The notes below the pieces were generated by a model, which was not told the origin of the DNA, did no database searches, and saw only the letters and a program-made list of their open reading frames with translations. The translations under genes and the position numbers were made by a program. Below, piece by piece: positions 33,918-43,861 of a DNA stretch of 64,000 nt. Where the stretch lies: NCBI GenBank assembly GCA_027452265.1, contig DAIDGR010000017.1, positions 22,732-86,731 on the forward strand. The letters run 5' to 3'. Numbering within the stretch: position 1 is the first letter of the stretch; every line of letters begins with the position of its first letter. The stretch is from Caulobacteraceae bacterium (GTDB taxonomy: Bacteria > Pseudomonadota > Alphaproteobacteria > Caulobacterales > Caulobacteraceae).

Positions 33918-35567
33918 GTGGCGGCGCGGGTGACAAGTCTGGCCTTCGAGGGGGTCGAGGCCCGGCGGGTCGAGGTGGAGGTGCAGCGCGTCCCCGCGGG
34001 CCAGTCGGCCTTCGTTGTGGTCGGCCTGCCGGACAAGGCCGTGGGCGAGGCGCGCGAGCGGGTCCGCGCCGCCTTCGCGGGCCTGGGTCTTGCCCTGCCG
34101 GTGGGGCGTCTGGTGGCCAATCTTGCGCCGGCGGACCTGCCCAAGGAGGGCAACCATTTCGACCTGCCCATCGCGCTCGCCCTTCTCTGCGCCATCGGCG
34201 TCATCGCCCAGGACAGCCTCGAAGGCTGGGCGGCCATGGGCGAGCTCAAGCTTGATGGGGGAATCGCGCCTGTGGCCGGCGCCCTACCGGCGGCCATGGC
34301 GGCGGGAGCGCTGGGCCTGGGTCTCATCTGCCCCGAAGCCTGCGGACCGGAGGCGGCCTGGGCCGGAGACGTCAAGATTCTCGCCCCGCGCTCGCTGGTG
34401 GCGATCGTCAATCACTTCAAGGGCAGCCAGCCCCTCTCCGCCCCTGCGCCAGGCCCCCTTCTGGAGGCGACCGAGCTCGCCGACCTGCGTGACGTGAAGG
34501 GCCAGGAAAACGCCAAACGCGCCCTGGAGATCGCCGCCGCGGGCGGACACAACCTGCTCTATGTGGGCCCGCCCGGGTCGGGAAAATCGATGCTGGCCCA
34601 GCGCCTGCCGGGTCTGTTGCCGCCCATGAGCCCCGCCGAGGTGTTGGAGACATCCCTGGTCCACTCCATGGCGGGCCTGATCGCCCGAGGGGCCCTGACC
34701 CGGGCGCGACCCTTCCGCGCGCCGCACCACTCGGCCAGCATGGCCGCCCTGACCGGCGGCGGAAGCCGGGCCCGGCCGGGCGAGGTGTCCCTGGCGCACA
34801 ATGGCGTGCTGTTCCTCGACGAATTGCCGGAGTTCGCACCCCAGGCCCTCGACGCGCTGCGTCAGCCGCTCGAGACCGGCGAGGTGGTGGTGGCCCGGGC
34901 CAATGCCCATGTGCGCTATCCGGCCCAGACCCAGCTTGTCGCGGCCATGAATCCCTGCCGCTGCGGCCATGGCGGGGCCGGACGGGGCGCCTGCGGTCGC
35001 GCGCCGCGCTGCCAGCAGACCTATCAGGGGCGAATTTCAGGTCCGCTGCTCGATCGGATCGATCTGGCCGTGGATGTGCCCGCGGTGACGCCTGCGGATC
35101 TTGCCTTGCCGCCGCCGGCCGAGGGCTCCGCCGAAGTGGCCGCCCGGGTGGCCGCCGCCCGCGACCTGGCGGCGGATCGCGCCGCGCGCGGGGGCGAGGG
35201 GACGGCGGCCCTCAACGCCCGCGCCCAGGGCGTCTGGCTCGAGACCATCGCCGCCCTCGACCCTCCGGCCCAGGCGCTTCTCACGCGGGCCGCCGAGGTG
35301 CAGGGCCTCACCGCCCGGGGCTGGACCCGCACCCTGCGCCTGGCCCGGACCATCGCCGATCTGGAGGGCTCGGAGACCGTGCGCCGGGTCCATGTGGCCG
35401 AGGCCCTGGTCTATCGGCGCGCCGCTCCCGGCCCCGAGCCGGAGCGGGGTCTCGCCGCGCCGGGCGCCTCGCCGCGCCGGCCGCTGTTTCGCCTGGGCGC
35501 AAGGGCCGGCGCAAGGGCCGGCGCGGGGCCGGACGCGGAGGCCGGGACGGAGGCGGGCGGGCCTTGA
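33918..35567 (+). CDS. comM: YifB/ComM-type Mg-chelatase-like AAA ATPase
   Basis: GTG at 33918 starts MAARVTSLAFEGVEARRVEVEVQRVPAG, 549 residues. The N-terminal Lon-like ChlI domain has VVVGLPDKAVGEARERVRAAF. The central ATPase has Walker A VGPPGSGKSMLAQRLPGLLPP, the Walker B helix VLFLDELPEFAPQAL, and NPCRCGHGGAG; a C-terminal helical domain follows. ComM-type helicases promote branch migration during natural transformation. A low-complexity ARAGARAGAGPDAEAGTEAGGP tail ends the protein. Its stop overlaps the TTG start of dinB. Confidence 0.93.
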   Translation: MAARVTSLAFEGVEARRVEVEVQRVPAGQSAFVVVGLPDKAVGEARERVRAAFAGLGLALPVGRLVANLAPADLPKEGNHFDLPIALALLCAIGVIAQDSLEGWAAMGELKLDGGIAPVAGALPAAMAAGALGLGLICPEACGPEAAWAGDVKILAPRSLVAIVNHFKGSQPLSAPAPGPLLEATELADLRDVKGQENAKRALEIAAAGGHNLLYVGPPGSGKSMLAQRLPGLLPPMSPAEVLETSLVHSMAGLIARGALTRARPFRAPHHSASMAALTGGGSRARPGEVSLAHNGVLFLDELPEFAPQALDALRQPLETGEVVVARANAHVRYPAQTQLVAAMNPCRCGHGGAGRGACGRAPRCQQTYQGRISGPLLDRIDLAVDVPAVTPADLALPPPAEGSAEVAARVAAARDLAADRAARGGEGTAALNARAQGVWLETIAALDPPAQALLTRAAEVQGLTARGWTRTLRLARTIADLEGSETVRRVHVAEALVYRRAAPGPEPERGLAAPGASPRRPLFRLGARAGARAGAGPDAEAGTEAGGP

Positions 35568-36709
35568 GCGAGCCGGCCGCGGGCGTGGGGCTGGAGGAGG
35601 CGGCCGCCGCCTTCGTGGCCGCGCCGCCGCCGGCGCATCGGCGCAAGATCATCCATGTGGACATGGACGCGTTCTACGCGTCGGTGGAGCAACGCGACGA
35701 TCCGGCCCTACGCGGCGTCCCCGTGGCGGTCGGGCACGGCGCCGCGCGCGGCGTGGTGGCGGCGGCGAGCTATGAGGCCCGGACCTTCGGCGTGCGCTCG
35801 GCCATGCCCTCGACCACGGCCTTGCGCCTCTGCCCGCATCTGATCTTCGTGCGGCCGCGCTTCGAGGTCTATCGCGCCGTCTCGCGGCACATCCACGCGA
35901 TCTTCGCCCGCTACACCGACCTCATCGAGCCCCTGTCCCTGGACGAGGCCTATCTCGACGTGACCGCCAATCGCGCCCGGCTCGCCTCCGCCAGCGACAC
36001 GGCCCGCGAGATCCGTGCGCGCATCCTGGAGGCGACTGGCCTGACGGCCTCGGCGGGCGTGTCGTACAACAAGCTCCTGGCCAAGCTTGCCTCGGACATG
36101 CGCAAGCCCAATGGCCAGTATGTCATCCCGCCTGAGATGGGCGCGGCCTTTGTCGCCAGCCTACCCGTGGAGCGCCTTCCGGGGGTCGGCCCGGTCACGG
36201 CGGCCAAGATGCGGAGCCTGGGACTGGTCACCGGCGCGGATCTCAGGGACGCGGACGCGGCCTGGCTCGCCGCTCGCTTTGGCAAGATGGGCGCGGCCTT
36301 CCACCGTATGGCGCGCGGCGAGGACGACCGGCCCGTGCGGCCGGATCGCGAACGCAAATCGGCCGGCTCGGAGACCACCCTCTCCACCGACCTGACCGCG
36401 CCGGACGAGATCGCGACGGCGGTGATGACGATGGCGGCCGACGTCTGGGCGTGGCGCGACAAGCACGCGGCTCTGGCCCGCACGGTGACGGTGAAGCTCA
36501 AATATGCCGACTTCCGCATCGTCACGCGCAGCCGCACATTCGCTGCGCCGGTCACCGATCGCGGAGCGTTCGAGGCGGCCTGCCGCGAGCTGGTCGGCCG
36601 GCTGATGCCGCCGGAGCGGCCTGTGCGGCTGGTGGGCGTCTCGCTGCACGGCTTTCTGGACGCGCCCGAGGCGACGGCGTCCGCCCCGCAGCTCGCCCTG
36701 CCCTTTTAG
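35564..36709 (+). CDS. dinB: DNA polymerase IV (Y family)
   Basis: The 381-residue protein carries IIHVDMDAFYASVEQRDDPALRG, YEARTFGVRSAMPSTTALRLCP and EPLSLDEAYLDVT with the catalytic acidic residues. It also has LPGVGPVTAAKMRSLG for the helix-hairpin-helix and ends in QLALPF, a sliding-clamp-binding peptide. It performs translesion synthesis. The start is TTG at 35564, overlapping the comM stop (TTGA); GTG at 35585 is an alternative. The stop overlaps hemE's stop by three bases. Confidence 0.95.
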   Translation: MSEPAAGVGLEEAAAAFVAAPPPAHRRKIIHVDMDAFYASVEQRDDPALRGVPVAVGHGAARGVVAAASYEARTFGVRSAMPSTTALRLCPHLIFVRPRFEVYRAVSRHIHAIFARYTDLIEPLSLDEAYLDVTANRARLASASDTAREIRARILEATGLTASAGVSYNKLLAKLASDMRKPNGQYVIPPEMGAAFVASLPVERLPGVGPVTAAKMRSLGLVTGADLRDADAAWLAARFGKMGAAFHRMARGEDDRPVRPDRERKSAGSETTLSTDLTAPDEIATAVMTMAADVWAWRDKHAALARTVTVKLKYADFRIVTRSRTFAAPVTDRGAFEAACRELVGRLMPPERPVRLVGVSLHGFLDAPEATASAPQLALPF

Positions 36710-37731
36710 GCGCCCTTCAGGGCCGCCACCAGGGTCGCCACCTGATCCGGCGTCGCCTGGGGGGTGATGCCGTGGCCGAGATTGAAGATGTGTGGCGAGC
36801 CCGCGAAGCTGTCTTTCACCCGCCGCACCTCCCGCACCAGGGTCTCGCCGCCGGCGATCACCGCCTGCGGGTCGAGATTGCCTTGCAGGGGCATGCCCTG
36901 CGGCGCCTCTCGGCGAGCGAAGGCGGCGGGCGTCTGGGTGTCCACGCCGACAGCCGTGACGCCCGTCTCCCGGGCGTAGCGGCCGAACAGGGCGCCCGCC
37001 CCGCGCGGAAAGCCGATGATCGGCGCCTCCACGCCCAGAGCCCGCAGCCGGGCCACGAGGGCCTTGGTGGGGTTGAGGATGGCGGTTTCGAAGAGGGGTT
37101 CAGGCAGACCCTCGGACCAGCTTTCGAAGATCTGCACGCAGTCCGCCCCCGCCCGAACCTGAGCCGCCAGATGCTGGGCCGAGGCCTCCACCAGCACCTC
37201 CAGCAAGATGGCAAGATCGGCTGGACGTTGATAGGCGAAGCGGCGGCAGCGATCCTTGTCGCCGCCCTCGCCCTGGATCAGATAGGTGGCGACCGTCCAG
37301 GGCCCGCCGGCGAAGCCGATCAGGGTCAGATGAGGCGCCAGGGTCTGACGCAGCCGCGCCACCGTCTCATAGACCGGGGCCAGATGGCGCAACGCCTGCT
37401 CGGGATCGGCGAAGGCCGGAAGGGGCGCGTCGAGAAGCGGCTCCAGCCGCGGACCCTCGCCCGCGACGAACCAGACCTTGCGGCCCAGGGCGTCGGGCAC
37501 CACCAGAATGTCCGAGAACAGGATGGCCGCGTCGAGATCGAAGCGCCGCAAGGGCTGAAGCACGGCCTCAACCGCCAGGTCCGGCGAATAGCAGAAATCC
37601 ATGAAGTCCTTGGCCCGGGCGCGAAGCTCCAGATACTCGGGGAGGTAGCGCCCCGCCTGACGCATGATCCACACCGGCGGCGGGTCGAGCCGCTCGCCCG
37701 ACAACACGCGCATCAGCGCTTTTTCCGCCAT
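36706..37731 (-). CDS. hemE: uroporphyrinogen decarboxylase
   Basis: Homology starts at MAEKALMRVLSGERLDPPPVWIMRQAGRYLPEYLELR (ATG at 37731), 341 residues. MRQAGRYLPEY, the catalytic-Asp FSDILVVPDALG, GFAGGPWTVATYLI and the C-terminal NLGHGITPQATPDQV are all present. It converts uroporphyrinogen III to coproporphyrinogen III in haem synthesis. The 462-residue track ORF extends into the fbp 5' region and has no homology there. The neighbouring genes belong to other pathways. Confidence 0.96.
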   Translation of the reverse strand: MAEKALMRVLSGERLDPPPVWIMRQAGRYLPEYLELRARAKDFMDFCYSPDLAVEAVLQPLRRFDLDAAILFSDILVVPDALGRKVWFVAGEGPRLEPLLDAPLPAFADPEQALRHLAPVYETVARLRQTLAPHLTLIGFAGGPWTVATYLIQGEGGDKDRCRRFAYQRPADLAILLEVLVEASAQHLAAQVRAGADCVQIFESWSEGLPEPLFETAILNPTKALVARLRALGVEAPIIGFPRGAGALFGRYARETGVTAVGVDTQTPAAFARREAPQGMPLQGNLDPQAVIAGGETLVREVRRVKDSFAGSPHIFNLGHGITPQATPDQVATLVAALKGA

Positions 37732-37893
37732 TGGCCCCTCACTCCGCAGATCAATATGCCAGCCTAGACCGGTGCGGCGGTCCGGGCCAAGGGCCGGGCG
37801 TCGCCTGGCCCCTCGCGGTCGACGGGGGTGCGGTGGGCCCGGAAACCGGATATCTTCGCGCCCCCTGGATCTGGGTGACGCAAGAGGTCGGGT

Positions 37894-38940
37894 TTGACGA
37901 CGGATATGAGTGAACTGGCGGACGTCCTGGCGCGCCGCGCCAAGGTTGCGGGCGGGCGGGCGGTCGAGACGATCCCGGTGATCCTGGCCTTGGCCGACGC
38001 GGCGGCGCGGCTGGCGGCCTTCGTCGCGCAGCCAAGCGCGGACGGATCGCACGGGGCCTATGTCGGGGCCGCCAACAGCGACGGCGACGCCCAACGCAAA
38101 CTCGACCTCGTCGCCGAGGAGATCTGCCAGGCCGCCGCCCGCGCCTCTGGCGTGGGACCCTATCTTTCAGAAGAGACCGAGGCCGCCCTGACCCTCGATC
38201 CGGCCGGCGCCCTGGCCATGGCCATCGATCCGCTGGATGGCTCCTCGAATATCGCCGTCAACGGGGTGATCGGCACGATTTTCGCCCTCCTTCCGGCGCC
38301 GCCCGGGTCCCTGGCGACGCCTGCCCTGGCCTTCGCCCAACCCGGCCACGCCGTCATCGCCTCCGGCTTTTTCATGTACGGCCCGCAGACCCGCCTCGTG
38401 GTCAGTCTTGGCGCGGGGGTGGATATCTTCGCCCTCGACCCGGACACGGGCCGCTTCGTTCTCTTTGAGTCCGCGGCGACGGTTCCCGCCGGAGGACGCG
38501 AATTCGCCATCAATGCCTCCAATGCCCGTCACTGGGCGGCGCCGGTACGGCGCTATATCGACGCCTGTCTCGAAGGCGCCGACGGTCCCCGGGGCGTGGA
38601 TTTCAACATGCGCTGGGCCGGCTCCATGGTGGCCGATGTCTATCGCCTGTTGGGCCGCGGCGGTGTGTTTCTCTATCCGTCCGACGCCCGGAGCAATTAC
38701 GCTCAAGGGCGCCTACGCCTCGTCTATGAGGCCTTTCCCATGGCGTTCCTGATCGAGCAGGCCGGGGGCAGGGCGATCGATGGCCATGACCGGATCCTCG
38801 ATCTCACACCGAGCCGGCCCCATCAGCGCATTCCCCTGATCCTGGGTGAGGCCGAGGAGGTGGAGGTGTTGCGCCGCTTGCACGCGGACGATCTCGGCGC
38901 CCCGTCCGAAGGCCCGGCGTCGCGCCGCGGCGCGGCCTGA
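37894..38940 (+). CDS. fbp: class I fructose-1,6-bisphosphatase
   Basis: TTG at 37894 is preferred because AAGAGG lies about seven bases upstream; ATG at 37906 ([11 protein letters not shown]) is the alternative. The 348 residues contain [21 protein letters not shown], the metal Glu pair in [21 protein letters not shown], the nucleotide/substrate loop [19 protein letters not shown] and [15 protein letters not shown] with the last metal Glu. It removes the 1-phosphate of fructose bisphosphate in gluconeogenesis. The position after SSNI is Ala where Asp is usual. rpe follows after four bases. Confidence 0.93.
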   Translation: MTTDMSELADVLARRAKVAGGRAVETIPVILALADAAARLAAFVAQPSADGSHGAYVGAANSDGDAQRKLDLVAEEICQAAARASGVGPYLSEETEAALTLDPAGALAMAIDPLDGSSNIAVNGVIGTIFALLPAPPGSLATPALAFAQPGHAVIASGFFMYGPQTRLVVSLGAGVDIFALDPDTGRFVLFESAATVPAGGREFAINASNARHWAAPVRRYIDACLEGADGPRGVDFNMRWAGSMVADVYRLLGRGGVFLYPSDARSNYAQGRLRLVYEAFPMAFLIEQAGGRAIDGHDRILDLTPSRPHQRIPLILGEAEEVEVLRRLHADDLGAPSEGPASRRGAA

Positions 38941-38944
38941 CCTC

Positions 38945-39649
38945 ATGAGCGGCGCCGGCGTCGTCATCGCCCCTTCGATCCTCTCGGCGGACTTCGCCCG
39001 GCTGGGCGAGGAGGTTCGCGCCGTGGGCCAGGCGGGCGCGGACTGGATCCATGTGGACGTGATGGACGGGCATTTCGTGCCCAATCTGACGATAGGGCCG
39101 GACGTCCTGCGTGCGGTTCGCAAGTGGACGGACAAGCCGATGGACGTGCACCTGATGATCGCGCCCGTGGACCCCTATCTCGAAGCTTTCGCCAAGGCCG
39201 GGGCCGACCTCATTACCGTCCATGTGGAGTCGTCGCCCCACGTGCATCGCACGCTGCAGGCCGTTCGGGCTCTGGGCAAGCAGGTGGGCGTGACGCTCAA
39301 TCCGGGCACCCCGGTCTCGGCCCTGGAGCCGATCATCGGTCTGGTGGATCTGGTGCTGGTGATGTCGGTGAATCCCGGCTTTGGCGGGCAGGCCTTCATT
39401 CCCGAGGCGATCGGCCGGGTCGGGGCCATCCGCGCCATGGCCAAGGGGCGAGCGATGCGGATCGAGGTGGACGGCGGGGTCAGTGCGGACAATGCCGGCC
39501 TCCTGTCCGCCGCCGGGGCCGACACCTTCGTCGCCGGCTCGGCCGTGTTCCGGGGCGGCGAGCCCGCCTATGCCGGCAATATCGCCGCCATCCGCGCCGC
39601 CGCCGTGACGGGCGCGCGCGCCTACGCTCCACCCCTGCCCGACGCCTGA
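38945..39649 (+). CDS. rpe: ribulose-phosphate 3-epimerase
   Basis: The ATG at 38945 gives 234 residues: [73 protein letters not shown] and [13 protein letters not shown] hold the metal and catalytic residues. It interconverts ribulose-5- and xylulose-5-phosphate in the pentose phosphate pathway. It is four bases downstream of fbp, so the two are almost certainly cotranscribed. No RuBisCO or phosphoribulokinase is near. Confidence 0.96.
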   Translation: MSGAGVVIAPSILSADFARLGEEVRAVGQAGADWIHVDVMDGHFVPNLTIGPDVLRAVRKWTDKPMDVHLMIAPVDPYLEAFAKAGADLITVHVESSPHVHRTLQAVRALGKQVGVTLNPGTPVSALEPIIGLVDLVLVMSVNPGFGGQAFIPEAIGRVGAIRAMAKGRAMRIEVDGGVSADNAGLLSAAGADTFVAGSAVFRGGEPAYAGNIAAIRAAAVTGARAYAPPLPDA

Positions 39650-39711
39650 GGCGCGAACGCGGCGTGGGAGCGGTCTTCCCCCGCCCGGTCCGGCCGGGCT
39701 AAACGAGGAAG

Positions 39712-41658
39712 ATGGCCCAGAAGGAGTCCCCCGGCGAAACGTTCAAGCGCGCGCTGGCCAACGCCGCGCGCTCTCTGGCCGAGCAGCCGGACCTTGAAGT
39801 CGTGTTTTCAGGGGATGGCCCCAGCCTCCAGGGGCATCGCGCCATCCTGCCCCATCCGCCGCGTGAGCTGTCCGGGCCCGAGGCGCAGCGCCTGCGCGGC
39901 CTCGCCGACCAGATGGCCCTCCGCGTCGCCCACCATGACGAAGCGGCCCATGGTCGGGCGCGGCCCAAATCCGCCGAGGGCGCTCAGGTCTATGACGCCC
40001 TGGAGCAAGCCCGCATCGAGGCCATCGGCGCCAACGCCCTTGTGGGCGTCAAGGCCAACCTTGCCGAGGTCTGGGAGCAGGCCGCCCAGCGCAAAGGCCT
40101 CAACCATGTGATCGACCCGGCCGCCGCCCCGATCGCGGACGTGGTCGCGCTCCTGGCCCGCGAGCGCATGACCGGGGCGCCGCCCCCGGCCTCCGCTCAG
40201 CTCGCCGTGGATGCGCTTCGCGAGTCGATCGAGGCCAGGGCCGGCGGCGCTCTGGACCGCCTCACGGGGAGCCTGCAGGACCAGAAGGCCTTCGCGCGTC
40301 TGGCCCGGGAGATCGTGCGCGACCTCTCCATGGGCGATGATCTGTCCGACGCCCCCGACCAGGACGTCCAGGACGACGAAGACCAGGAGGGCGAGGCGGA
40401 GTCCTCGAGCGAGTCGCAAAGCCAGGAAGAGAGTCCCTCGCCCTCCTCTGACGCCTCGGACGACGGCGAGGCCAGCTCCGAGGACGCCGACAGCGCCGAG
40501 ACCGAATATGCCGCCGCTGAGGATGACTCCGATGTCCAGGACGTGGACGAGGAGATGGATACGGCCGAGGGCGATCGCCCCGCGCGGCCGGACCTCAAGG
40601 ACTCCGGTCGCCCCGAACCGACCTACAAGGTCTACACCGCCGCGCACGACGAGATCGTTCAGGCGGAGGATCTCTGTGACGCCGAGGAGCTGACCCGGCT
40701 CCGCGCCTATCTCGACCAGCAGCTCGCCAACCTTTCCAACGTCGTGGCGCGCCTCGCCAACCGGCTGCAGCGCAAGCTCCTGGCCCAGCAGAACCGCAAC
40801 TGGAGTTTCGATCTCGAGGAAGGCATCCTCGATGTGGCGCGTCTGACCCGGGTGATCATCGATCCCACGGCCCCGCTCTCCTTCAAACAGGAAGAGGACA
40901 CCGAGTTCCGCGACACGGTGGTCAGTCTGCTGATCGACAATTCGGGGTCCATGCGGGGGCGTCCGATCATGGTCGCCGCGGTCTGCGCCGACATTCTTGC
41001 TCGCACGCTGGAGCGGTGCGGCGTCAAGGTTGAGATCCTCGGCTTCACCACCCGGGCCTGGAAGGGCGGCGCGTCGCGCGACGACTGGTTGAAGGCGGGA
41101 AAGCCGGCCTCGCCTGGTCGCCTCAACGACCTGCGCCACATCGTCTACAAGAACGCCGATGCGCCCTGGCGGCGGGCGAGGCGCAATCTTGGCCTGATGA
41201 TGCGCGAGGGCCTGCTGAAGGAGAATATCGACGGCGAGGCCCTGATGTGGGCGCACCAACGCCTCATCGCCCGGCCCGAACAGCGCCGCATCCTGATGGT
41301 CATTTCCGATGGCGCGCCGGTGGACGACAGCACCCTGTCGGTCAATTCCGGCCATTATCTCGAACGCCACCTGCGACGGGTGATCGGCGAGATCGAAAGC
41401 CGCTCGCCGGTGGAGCTGATCGCCATCGGCATCGGCCACGATGTGACGCGCTATTACAGCCGCGCGGTGACCATCGTCGATGTGGAGCAGCTCGGCGGGG
41501 CCATGACCGAACAGCTTGCCGCCCTGTTCGAGGAGCGCCCCCGTGCGAGCGGGGGTCGCGGTGGACTCTATCTGGAGCCGCCGCCGGTGGTCGAAGGCGC
41601 CGCCCTGGCCAGGTCAGGGGGATCCCGGCGGGCCGCGAGCCGCCCGGTTCACGCGTGA
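39712..41658 (+). CDS. cobT: aerobic cobaltochelatase subunit CobT
   Basis: The 648-residue protein has the CobT N-terminal domain ([28 protein letters not shown]), an acidic Ser/Glu/Asp-rich linker (about 217-300), and the C-terminal von Willebrand A domain. In that domain [20 protein letters not shown] has the MIDAS motif near residue 409, with [22 protein letters not shown] further on. With CobS and CobN it inserts cobalt in aerobic B12 synthesis, CobT acting as the chaperone-like partner of the AAA subunit. Neither cobS nor cobN is in the window. The stop overlaps the GTG of lldD. Confidence 0.95.
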   Translation: MAQKESPGETFKRALANAARSLAEQPDLEVVFSGDGPSLQGHRAILPHPPRELSGPEAQRLRGLADQMALRVAHHDEAAHGRARPKSAEGAQVYDALEQARIEAIGANALVGVKANLAEVWEQAAQRKGLNHVIDPAAAPIADVVALLARERMTGAPPPASAQLAVDALRESIEARAGGALDRLTGSLQDQKAFARLAREIVRDLSMGDDLSDAPDQDVQDDEDQEGEAESSSESQSQEESPSPSSDASDDGEASSEDADSAETEYAAAEDDSDVQDVDEEMDTAEGDRPARPDLKDSGRPEPTYKVYTAAHDEIVQAEDLCDAEELTRLRAYLDQQLANLSNVVARLANRLQRKLLAQQNRNWSFDLEEGILDVARLTRVIIDPTAPLSFKQEEDTEFRDTVVSLLIDNSGSMRGRPIMVAAVCADILARTLERCGVKVEILGFTTRAWKGGASRDDWLKAGKPASPGRLNDLRHIVYKNADAPWRRARRNLGLMMREGLLKENIDGEALMWAHQRLIARPEQRRILMVISDGAPVDDSTLSVNSGHYLERHLRRVIGEIESRSPVELIAIGIGHDVTRYYSRAVTIVDVEQLGGAMTEQLAALFEERPRASGGRGGLYLEPPPVVEGAALARSGGSRRAASRPVHA

Positions 41659-42821
41659 GACCCGTCTCGGTCGCGGACTATCGCCTGGCGGCGCGCCGCC
41701 GACTGCCCCGGGTGCTGTTCGACTATATAGACGGCGGCGCGTACGGCGAGCGGACCCTCGCGGCCAACACCGAGGATCTGGCCCGCGTGACCCTGCGCCA
41801 GAGGGTGCTGCGCGATGTCTCGCGCCTGGACTTTGGCGTGGAGCTGTTCGGCCAGACCCTCTCCATGCCGGTGATCCTGGCCCCGGTGGGACTTTCGGGC
41901 CTCTATGCCCGACGCGGCGAAATCCAGGGCGCGCGCGCGGCGGCCCGGGCCGGTGTGCCCTTCAGCCTCTCCACCATGGGCGTGGCCACGGCGGCGGAGG
42001 TGGCCAAGGCGGTCGCCCCGCCCTGGTATCAGCTCTACATGATCAAGGATCGCGGCTTCATGAGCGAGCTCATGGCCAGGGTGCGCGAGGCGGGTTGCCC
42101 CGTCCTCTACTTCACCGTCGATCTGCCCGTCCCCGGCTCGCGCTATCGCGACGCGCGCCATGGCATGACCGATCCGCGCCTTGCCGCGCGCCTGCGGCAG
42201 GCGATGGACGGCCTCGCTCACCCGGCCTGGCTGTGGGACGTGCGCGTGCGCGGCGGCGCCTGGACCCTGGGAAATCTCGCGGGCGCCGGCGAGGGCCTCA
42301 CCAGCCTCAACCAGTTCTGGAGCTGGATCGGGCGCCAGTTCGACGCCTCGATCACCTGGAAGGACATCGACTGGGTGCGCGAGCGCTGGCCCGGCCCCCT
42401 GGTGCTCAAGGGCGTGCTGGATGTTGAGGACGCCCGCGCGGCCCGAGCCTGCGGCGTCGACGGGATCGTCGTGTCCAATCATGGCGGACGGCAACTCGAC
42501 GGGGCCCCCTCCTCGATCTCGGTCCTGGAGGAGATCGCCCAGGCCGTGGGGTCGGACCTGAGCGTGCTGATGGACGGCGGGGTGCGTTCGGGCCTGGACG
42601 TGCTCAAGGCGCTCAGCCTGGGGGCCCGGGCCTGTCTCATCGGCCGGGCCTGGGTCTATGCCCTGGGGGCCCGGGGCGAGGAGGGGGTGACGCGGGTGCT
42701 CGACCTGTTCCGCCAGGAGCTGCGCATGGCCATGTCCCTGACCGGCTGCACCTCGGTGCGCGAGGCCGGTCCCAATCTGCTGATGCGCGGCAAGTTCGAG
42801 AGCGGTTTCGGCACGGACTAA
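41655..42821 (+). CDS. lldD: FMN-dependent L-lactate dehydrogenase / alpha-hydroxy-acid oxidase
   Basis: GTG at 41655, overlapping the cobT stop (GTGA), starts [38 protein letters not shown]. That is 388 residues, and the longer track ORF runs out of frame through cob[58 protein letters not shown], the catalytic His in [15 protein letters not shown] and [18 protein letters not shown] are all family marks. It oxidises L-lactate to pyruvate at the membrane. Close 2-hydroxy-acid oxidases cannot be excluded. Confidence 0.92.
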   Translation: MRPVSVADYRLAARRRLPRVLFDYIDGGAYGERTLAANTEDLARVTLRQRVLRDVSRLDFGVELFGQTLSMPVILAPVGLSGLYARRGEIQGARAAARAGVPFSLSTMGVATAAEVAKAVAPPWYQLYMIKDRGFMSELMARVREAGCPVLYFTVDLPVPGSRYRDARHGMTDPRLAARLRQAMDGLAHPAWLWDVRVRGGAWTLGNLAGAGEGLTSLNQFWSWIGRQFDASITWKDIDWVRERWPGPLVLKGVLDVEDARAARACGVDGIVVSNHGGRQLDGAPSSISVLEEIAQAVGSDLSVLMDGGVRSGLDVLKALSLGARACLIGRAWVYALGARGEEGVTRVLDLFRQELRMAMSLTGCTSVREAGPNLLMRGKFESGFGTD

Positions 42822-42905
42822 ATCGCGATCCCTATCCGCTCTCGATTCCAGTGGTTACGCGCCGTCTGACCGCCCAAACAACTCCCATCTGATCGGACGG
42901 CGCGC

Positions 42906-43021
42906 TAGAGCGCGTTGCGTTTGTACGGAACCAACCCGGCGCTTCGCAACGCGCTCAGGAACCTAAAGATAGAGCACGATTCAGCGTCTTCGCCGATTCC
43001 ACGAAAACGCATCGTGCTCTA
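42906..43021 (-). repeat. 116-bp double-hairpin repeat, full copy
   Basis: On the minus strand it reads TAGAGCACGATGCGTTTTCG to GCAACGCGCTCTA, exactly 116 bp. One hairpin has GAGCACGAT/ATCGTGCTC arms; the other has a 12-bp GAGCGCGTTGCG/CGCAACGCGCTC stem. It differs from the 63736 copy at about eight positions by eye. It fills most of the lldD-mtgA gap, could act as a terminator for both, and its TAG border is the mtgA stop codon. Confidence 0.9.
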
Positions 43022-43729
43022 GGCGTTATCGCCCAGCACGCAGCGGGCCAGCCCGTCGCGCGCCACCGTTCCCGAGCGCGCCTCGATGCTGTCGGTCCGC
43101 CGCCGGACATAGGGCCCTGGCCTGGCCGCCTTCCACTTCAGGGGATCGGGCAGAATGGCGGCGAGCCGGCCGGCATCGGCCGGGCTGAGGGCCTTGGCCG
43201 GGACGCCGAAATAATGCTCCGACGCGGCGCCCACGCCATACAGTCCCGGTCCCATCTCAATCGTATTGAGATAGACTTCCATGATCCGCCGTTTGCCCCA
43301 GATCCCTTCGATCAGGACGGTGAAGGCCGCCTCGGCCCCCTTGCGAACCCACGAGCGCTCTGGCCAGAGAAACACGTTCTTGGCGGTCTGCTGGGAAATG
43401 GTCGAACCGCCGCGCAGGCGTCCGCGCCCGCTCTGGTCGTGCTTCAGCGCCGCGTCGATGGCCCGAAAATCGAACCCGTGGTGGCTGCAGAACCGGGAGT
43501 CCTCCGAAGCGATCACCGCCCTCACCATGGTCGGGGAAATGTCCGAGATCGGCGTCCAGACCCGGGTGAGGCCGTGGCCCTCGGCCAGGCGCTCAATCAT
43601 CAGGATCGTGATCGGCGGGGGGACGAAGCGATAGATGGCCACCCACAGCGGGGGAATGACGATCAGCAGGATCACGAGGCGCATGAGAAGCCGCCTCAGT
43701 CCGCCGCGCGCGCCTGGTTTGCGAGCCAT
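43019..43729 (-). CDS. mtgA: monofunctional biosynthetic peptidoglycan transglycosylase
   Basis: The start at 43729 (MARKPGARGGLRRLLMRLVILLIVIPPLWVAIYRF) gives 236 residues with one N-terminal membrane anchor. The GT51 motifs follow: VIASEDSRFCSHHGFD with the catalytic Glu, GRLRGGSTISQQTAKNVFLWPERSWVRKGAEA, and RRIMEVYLNTIEMGPGLYGVGAASEHYF. It polymerises lipid II into glycan strands on the periplasmic side. Its stop TAG (43019-43021) is the border of the 116-bp repeat. The ATG in the track at 43780 is less likely, having no ribosome site close by. Confidence 0.95.
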   Translation of the reverse strand: MARKPGARGGLRRLLMRLVILLIVIPPLWVAIYRFVPPPITILMIERLAEGHGLTRVWTPISDISPTMVRAVIASEDSRFCSHHGFDFRAIDAALKHDQSGRGRLRGGSTISQQTAKNVFLWPERSWVRKGAEAAFTVLIEGIWGKRRIMEVYLNTIEMGPGLYGVGAASEHYFGVPAKALSPADAGRLAAILPDPLKWKAARPGPYVRRRTDSIEARSGTVARDGLARCVLGDNA

Positions 43730-43861
43730 ACCCGTTCCCGTCACGACGATTATCGCCCGCGCTTGCGCCGCGACCAACACCCGCCTTAGGTCTCCCGCGC
43801 CCCGCCAAGCGTCAAGGCCATCAGCGCTCCGGGTGGGGGACGGACGAACGGAGAGTTGCAG

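Noticed and set aside
35505-35560. GC-rich direct repeats at the end of comM as a regulatory element
   Set aside because: They encode the low-complexity ARAG tail of the protein and lie wholly inside the gene.
39808-41439. 543-residue minus-strand ORF opposite cobT
   Set aside because: It is an antisense shadow: no ribosome site or family motif, and the plus strand encodes an unmistakable CobT.
1973-41658. btuB, siroheme synthase and cobT as one B12/tetrapyrrole gene cluster
   Set aside because: They are far apart, on different strands and separated by unrelated genes; only btuB has a riboswitch.
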